Positions 14,707 through 17,903 of a stretch of 17,903 bases of DNA are shown piece by piece. Below the pieces are notes generated by a model. It worked only from the letters and a program-made list of their open reading frames with translations, did not search any database and was not told the origin of the DNA. The stretch's first letter is position 1. Every line of letters starts with the position of its first letter. The translations under genes were made by a program, and so were the position numbers. Source of the stretch: Synergistaceae bacterium (GTDB lineage: Bacteria; Synergistota; Synergistia; Synergistales; Aminobacteriaceae); NCBI GenBank assembly GCA_031270755.1, contig JAISWV010000076.1, positions 1-17,903 of the forward strand, in the 5' to 3' direction.

Positions 14707-14721
14707 CCGGTTGTTCGCCAG

Positions 14722-15177
14722 CTATTTCCCGGTACTGCCGAACCCTCCCGCATTGCGCTCCGTTTCGTCCAAGACGTCCGCCTCCGCCCAGTCCACCTGG
14801 CTGACAGGGGCGACGATCATTTGGGCAATGCGGTCCCCCGGCTCTATCGTAAAAGGAGCGTCCCCCAAATTCAGTAAAATTACCTTAATCTCGCCCCGAT
14901 AGTCGGCGTCAACGGTGCCGGGGCTGTTCGGCAAGGTTATTCCGTGCTTCAGGGCCAACCCGCTGCGGGGCCGTACCTGAGCCTCGTAGCCCAAAGGAAG
15001 GGCGATCCTGATCCCTGTGGAGACCAGGGCTCTTTCCCCGGGCTGCAAAACGCGCCTCTCTATCGAGCGAAGATCGACACCCGCCGAAGCCGCCGTCGCA
15101 TAGGCAGGCAGGGGAAATTCCTTGGCGCGTTCCGTCCGTGATATGGAAACCGACACCCTCGGCATGATTCCCGGCAT
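14722..15177 (-). CDS. dut: dUTP diphosphatase (dUTPase)
   Basis: 151 residues, the trimeric dUTPase size. All five family motifs are seen: AGVDLRS at 32-38, [12 protein letters not shown] at 69-80, [17 protein letters not shown] at 87-103 with catalytic Asp90, RIAQMIVAP at 116-124 and [10 protein letters not shown] at 141-150. It hydrolyses dUTP to dUMP and pyrophosphate, keeping uracil out of DNA and supplying thymidylate synthesis. The ATG at 15175-15177 is four bases after the pnp stop, with AGGAG from the end of pnp as Shine-Dalgarno, so the two are co-translated. An alternative start at Met5 has poorer spacing. A pnp-dut pair is common in several anaerobic lineages (memory). Confidence 0.96.
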   Translation of the reverse strand: MPGIMPRVSVSISRTERAKEFPLPAYATAASAGVDLRSIERRVLQPGERALVSTGIRIALPLGYEAQVRPRSGLALKHGITLPNSPGTVDADYRGEIKVILLNLGDAPFTIEPGDRIAQMIVAPVSQVDWAEADVLDETERNAGGFGSTGK

Positions 15178-15181
15178 GACG

Positions 15182-17464
15182 TCAATCTCTCCTGGAAGAC
15201 TTTCCGCCGTACGAGCGCGAGTCCCGTCCGCCTCGATCTCTCCCTCTGTCTCCCCCTCTATCCCCTTGGTCGTGACGTTCGCGTTCGCCGCGCGGAGCGC
15301 TCCCGGCGACGCTTTCGATCAAGTTCTCGCGTTCGCGTTCGTCAGGCAGGCAATGGGCGAACCCCAGTGACGTCACCTTGCTCTCGTCGGCGAAGATACG
15401 GCGGCGCGTCAAGTTGACCCTGCCCATGTCGTCGATCTCCTTGACCATGACCAGCACCTTGTCGCCCAGCTTGAAAACGTCCTCTACCTTGGGGATGCGG
15501 TGGGTGCTGACCTCGCTCAGGTGAAGCAGGCCCTCCTTGCCGGGCAGACACTCAACGAAAACGCCGAAAGTCATGAGCCGCGTCACGGTTCCATAATAAA
15601 CCTCGCCCGCCTCCAGGTTTTTGGTGAGGCCGCGGATGATCGACAGAGCCGCGTTCACTTGCTCTTGGGTCGGTCCCGCGATGCTCACGTCTCCGGAGTC
15701 CTCCACGTTGATTTTGACGCCTGTTTTCTGGGTGATGCTGCGGATCATTTTTCCGCCGGGGCCGATGACGTCCCGAATTTTCTCGGGGTCGATGGTGGTT
15801 TTGTGGATGCGCGGCGCATTGGCGGACAGTGCGTCCGGCCTCGAAATCTGGGCCTCCATTTTCTCGAGGATCTCCATGCGGGCTGCCCGAGCCTGCCGTA
15901 AGGCGTTGTGCAAAATTTCCCGCGTGATGCCCCCCGCTTTGTTGTCCATCTGCAGCGCGGTCACGCCGTCCCGCGTCCCGGCCACTTTAAAGTCCATATC
16001 CCCGTAGTGGTCCTCGAGCCCTTGGATGTCGGTGAGGACTTGGACCTTGTCCCCTTCCTTGATGAGGCCCATGGCGATCCCCGCCACGTGTTTGCGCAGG
16101 GGCACTCCCGCGTGCATCATCGACAGGCTGCCCCCGCAAATGCTGGCTTGAGAGCTGGACCCGTTGGACTCCAAGATGTCGGACACGACGCGTATCACGT
16201 AGGGAAATTCCTCTTCCGGCGGGATCACGCAGCGCAGCGCGCGCTCGGCCAAAGCTCCGTGCCCGATCTCGCGCCTGCCGGGGCCTCTCATGGGGCGCAC
16301 TTCCCCCACCGAATAAGGCGGGAAGTTGTAATGCAAAATAAACCGCTTGGCCGGCTCGTCCAGCTTGATGCCGTCCAGGATCTGATCGTCCTCGCCCACC
16401 ATGCCCAGAGTGGTCACCGCCAGAGCTTGAGTTTCTCCCCGCGTGAAGAGCGCCGAGCCGTGAACCCGCGGCAGCACCCCCAGCTCGCAGCCGATGGAGC
16501 GCAGCTGATTCATGGCGCGTCCGTCCACCCGCACGCCCTCGTTCACGATGATGGAGCGCATGATCTTCTTGACGCGCTCGTCGACGGAGGCGGAAATGTA
16601 GTTCTCCAATCCCGGGTGAGACTCCGCAAACCGCTCTTTGGCGATTTTTTTGGCCTCCCCGATTTTATCGGCGCGGGGCTTTTTCTCGGGGATGCGAACG
16701 GCCGCGTCGATGGCCGCGTCCAAGTTCGTCACAATCCATTCGTCCACTTCAGGGTAAGATTCGTGCCCGGCGATCTCGATCTCCGGCTTGCCGACCTCCG
16801 CCTTCATTTGGCGGAACAAAGCGATGAGCTTCTTGATCTCGCCCTGGGCCAGCTCGATAGCGTCCACCAAAAGCTCCTCCGAGACCTCGTTGGAGCCGGA
16901 CTCCACCATGGTGACGCCGTCGCCGTGTCCGGCCACCAGGAGGTCCAACCCCGAGGACGCCATTTTTTCCTCCGTCGGATTGACGACGAGATTGCCGCCG
17001 ACGAGCCCGACCCGCACGGCTCCAATGGGGCCGCCCCAGGGAATGCCCGAGATTGCCAAGGCTGCCGAGGCTCCGTTGATGGCCAAGACGTTGGGAGGGT
17101 AAATCTGGTCCACGGACATGACCGTGGCGACGACGTGCACGTCGTTGCGCATCGTGTCGCCGAAAAGCGAGCGGATCGAGCGGTCGATCACGCGCGCGCT
17201 CAATATCGCCGACTCGGTGGGGCGTCCCTCCCTCTTGATAAATCCCCCGGGAATCTTTCCGGCGGAGTAGTAGCGTTCCTCGAAATCCACCAACAGCGGG
17301 AAAAAATCTATGCCCGTCCTCGCCGTATCCGTCACACAAGCCGTGGTCAAGATCACCGTCTCGCCTTGCGATGCGACAACGGCTCCATTCGCTTGTTTCG
17401 CCAGCTTCCCCGTGCGAAACACCAGCGGTTTGTCGCCGATCTGGACGGAAAATTCTCTCTCCAT
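15182..17464 (-). CDS. pnp: polyribonucleotide nucleotidyltransferase (PNPase)
   Basis: 760 residues from ATG at 17462-17464. Phosphorolytic 3'-5' exoribonuclease, trimeric, part of RNA degradation. The first RNase PH domain begins near residue 5 ([18 protein letters not shown]); the second has FTRGETQAL at 340-348, [19 protein letters not shown] at 392-410, NGSSSQAS at 434-441 and [12 protein letters not shown] at 489-500. KH domain [10 protein letters not shown] is at 565-574; the S1 domain starts at about 619 ([19 protein letters not shown]). After about 725 the tail is rich in Arg, Gly, Asp and Glu with RGG-like motifs. The frame is open to 17527, but AGGAGG lies ten bases before this ATG; a GTG three bases earlier (spacing seven) is also possible. 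dut follows by four bases. The usual rpsO neighbour is absent upstream. Confidence 0.95.
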   Translation of the reverse strand: MEREFSVQIGDKPLVFRTGKLAKQANGAVVASQGETVILTTACVTDTARTGIDFFPLLVDFEERYYSAGKIPGGFIKREGRPTESAILSARVIDRSIRSLFGDTMRNDVHVVATVMSVDQIYPPNVLAINGASAALAISGIPWGGPIGAVRVGLVGGNLVVNPTEEKMASSGLDLLVAGHGDGVTMVESGSNEVSEELLVDAIELAQGEIKKLIALFRQMKAEVGKPEIEIAGHESYPEVDEWIVTNLDAAIDAAVRIPEKKPRADKIGEAKKIAKERFAESHPGLENYISASVDERVKKIMRSIIVNEGVRVDGRAMNQLRSIGCELGVLPRVHGSALFTRGETQALAVTTLGMVGEDDQILDGIKLDEPAKRFILHYNFPPYSVGEVRPMRGPGRREIGHGALAERALRCVIPPEEEFPYVIRVVSDILESNGSSSQASICGGSLSMMHAGVPLRKHVAGIAMGLIKEGDKVQVLTDIQGLEDHYGDMDFKVAGTRDGVTALQMDNKAGGITREILHNALRQARAARMEILEKMEAQISRPDALSANAPRIHKTTIDPEKIRDVIGPGGKMIRSITQKTGVKINVEDSGDVSIAGPTQEQVNAALSIIRGLTKNLEAGEVYYGTVTRLMTFGVFVECLPGKEGLLHLSEVSTHRIPKVEDVFKLGDKVLVMVKEIDDMGRVNLTRRRIFADESKVTSLGFAHCLPDERERENLIESVAGSAPRGERERHDQGDRGGDRGRDRGGRDSRSYGGKSSRRD

Positions 17465-17512
17465 CACACACATTCCTCCTCGAATATCTCTTCCAATATA
17501 TAAACGAAGATT

Positions 17513-17541
17513 AGAATAGCACAACATAAGGTTTACTCCAA
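17513..17541 (-). promoter_or_regulatory. possible pnp promoter
   Basis: Minus strand TTGGAG (17536-17541), 17-bp spacer, TATTCT (17513-17518). Matches are moderate (3/6 and 4/6). A second AT-rich TATATA lies closer to the gene. The surrounding 40 bases are the most AT-rich of the region, in keeping with a promoter. Confidence 0.27.
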
Positions 17542-17592
17542 TAGACGCAGAGACGACGAAGGCGGTTGCTCCCGAGAAAGACGCCGGAGTTT

Positions 17593-17610
17593 TTGCTTAC
17601 GTTGCTTACG
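17593..17610. repeat. 9-bp tandem repeat in the pnp upstream region
   Basis: TTGCTTACG occurs twice, head to tail, just after the T-run of the possible hairpin. No role is evident. Confidence 0.7.
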
Positions 17611-17669
17611 CTTCAGGAGGACTCGCCAGCCCCCCGAGGCGTGAACGGTTGCAGAATAGAAAGCGTCGA

Positions 17670-17695
17670 ATGGAGGAACTTGATGGAGGAACTTT
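17670..17695. repeat. 13-bp tandem repeat containing Shine-Dalgarno-like GGAGG
   Basis: ATGGAGGAACTTG (17670-17682) is repeated at 17683-17695 as ATGGAGGAACTTT, with one change. Each copy contains GGAGG, and the first copy's GGAGG sits six bases before the ATG that opens the second, giving nested micro-ORFs of 10 and 4 codons. These are probably fortuitous. Confidence 0.7.
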
Positions 17696-17831
17696 GAAAT
17701 AAAATGAGCCGAGTATGTGGCGAATATGGAGTGTGTTCCGCATGTTAATAGTGTATCATCGTTATCTTGTCGGAGGGCGAAGAACGAGAGATCTATGAAT
17801 TTTCGTGTTTTGCGTAAAGGAGGAGATCGTT

Positions 17832-17903
17832 GTGGGATTGGTCGTGTGCAAAAATTGCAAGCGCGCTTTCATCGACGCGCAGGATGAAGAGCTCTGCCCC
17901 GAG
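17832..17903 (+). CDS. zinc-ribbon protein, N-terminal fragment (truncated by window edge)
   Basis: Only 24 codons are visible. The GTG at 17832-17834 has AAAGGAGG, with eight bases between the GGAGG core and the start. The peptide opens with CKNCKRAF at 6-13 and ends with a third Cys at residue 22 followed by Pro-Glu, a C-x2-C ... C-P pattern that begins many zinc ribbons. The fourth Cys would lie just past the edge. It is divergent from pnp. Nothing beyond a likely small metal-binding N-terminal domain can be said; I do not recognise the gene. Confidence 0.6.
   Translation, partial: MGLVVCKNCKRAFIDAQDEELCPE

Larger units (their letters stand above)
17528..17831. other. non-coding divergent region between pnp and the zinc-ribbon gene
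   Basis: No gene of convincing length is seen. It holds two short tandem repeats (described separately), a possible hairpin with GGCG (17561-17564), CTCC (17569-17572), CGCC (17582-17585) and GGAG (17586-17589) followed by TTTTT, and three tiny plus-strand ORFs of 10, 14 and 27 codons. One of them, at 17704-17748, encodes MSRVCGEYGVCSAC with three Cys but lacks a good Shine-Dalgarno. No tRNA or known riboswitch is recognised, and the rpsO gene expected ahead of pnp is not here. Confidence 0.6.

Noticed and set aside
15908..17503. 531-codon plus-strand frame opposite pnp
   Set aside because: Shadow of pnp: His/Arg/Asp-rich translation without motifs, whereas the minus-strand frame shows all PNPase domains.
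17715..17798. 27-codon plus-strand ORF upstream of the zinc-ribbon gene
   Set aside because: No ribosome site, no conserved motif, and it overlaps the other micro-ORF in a different frame.

Overview
The window is a dense, GC-rich bacterial chromosome segment with mostly housekeeping genes and no phage, insertion-sequence or CRISPR signature. Gene content is a mix: DivIVA, SepF, YggS and a HlyD-like anchor protein (a cluster typical of Gram-positive-type cell division) sit with a SurA-N/PpiD-like envelope chaperone and a complete selenocysteine-insertion pair. This mix, plus residue-level impressions, fits a diderm lineage such as Synergistota. That assignment is inference from memory, not a database result.

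Left arm (1-7428, all minus strand). Reading in the transcribed direction: selA, selB (8-bp overlap), nudC (start abuts the selB stop), a 141-bp gap with a double-palindrome repeat, dapF, a DedA membrane protein (4-bp overlap), an 87-bp gap, a SurA-N-domain membrane-anchored protein, and the first 60 codons of a flotillin. selA and selB make Sec-tRNA(Sec) and deliver it to the ribosome. The remaining genes serve NAD(H) turnover, meso-diaminopimelate synthesis and the envelope.

Divergent control region (7429-7584). The selA promoter and the promoter of yedF (selenium-metabolism protein, plus strand) appear to overlap back to back. An 18-bp imperfect palindrome lies over the selA -10 box, and the yedF leader holds a terminator-like hairpin. 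This is the best candidate here for a selenium-responsive switch.

Right arm (8358-17464, all minus strand). Transcribed order: pnp, dut, queD, folE2, HlyD-like, yggS, sepF, divIVA, recG, mostly with overlaps or gaps under 100 bp. queD and folE2 are the first two steps of the queuosine-precursor pathway. yggS, sepF and divIVA form a division/growth cluster. pnp has an unusual Arg/Gly/Asp-rich tail. A 367-bp non-coding stretch with two short tandem repeats separates pnp from a divergent, truncated zinc-ribbon gene at the right edge.

Curiosities: 15-bp (five-codon) tandem repeats occur three times (both ends of dapF and the yedF linker); several genes use TTG or GTG starts; half of the complete genes end in TGA although the organism decodes Sec. 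I found no clearly new multi-gene system. The selA/yedF control region and the nudC-dapF repeat are the most testable leads.
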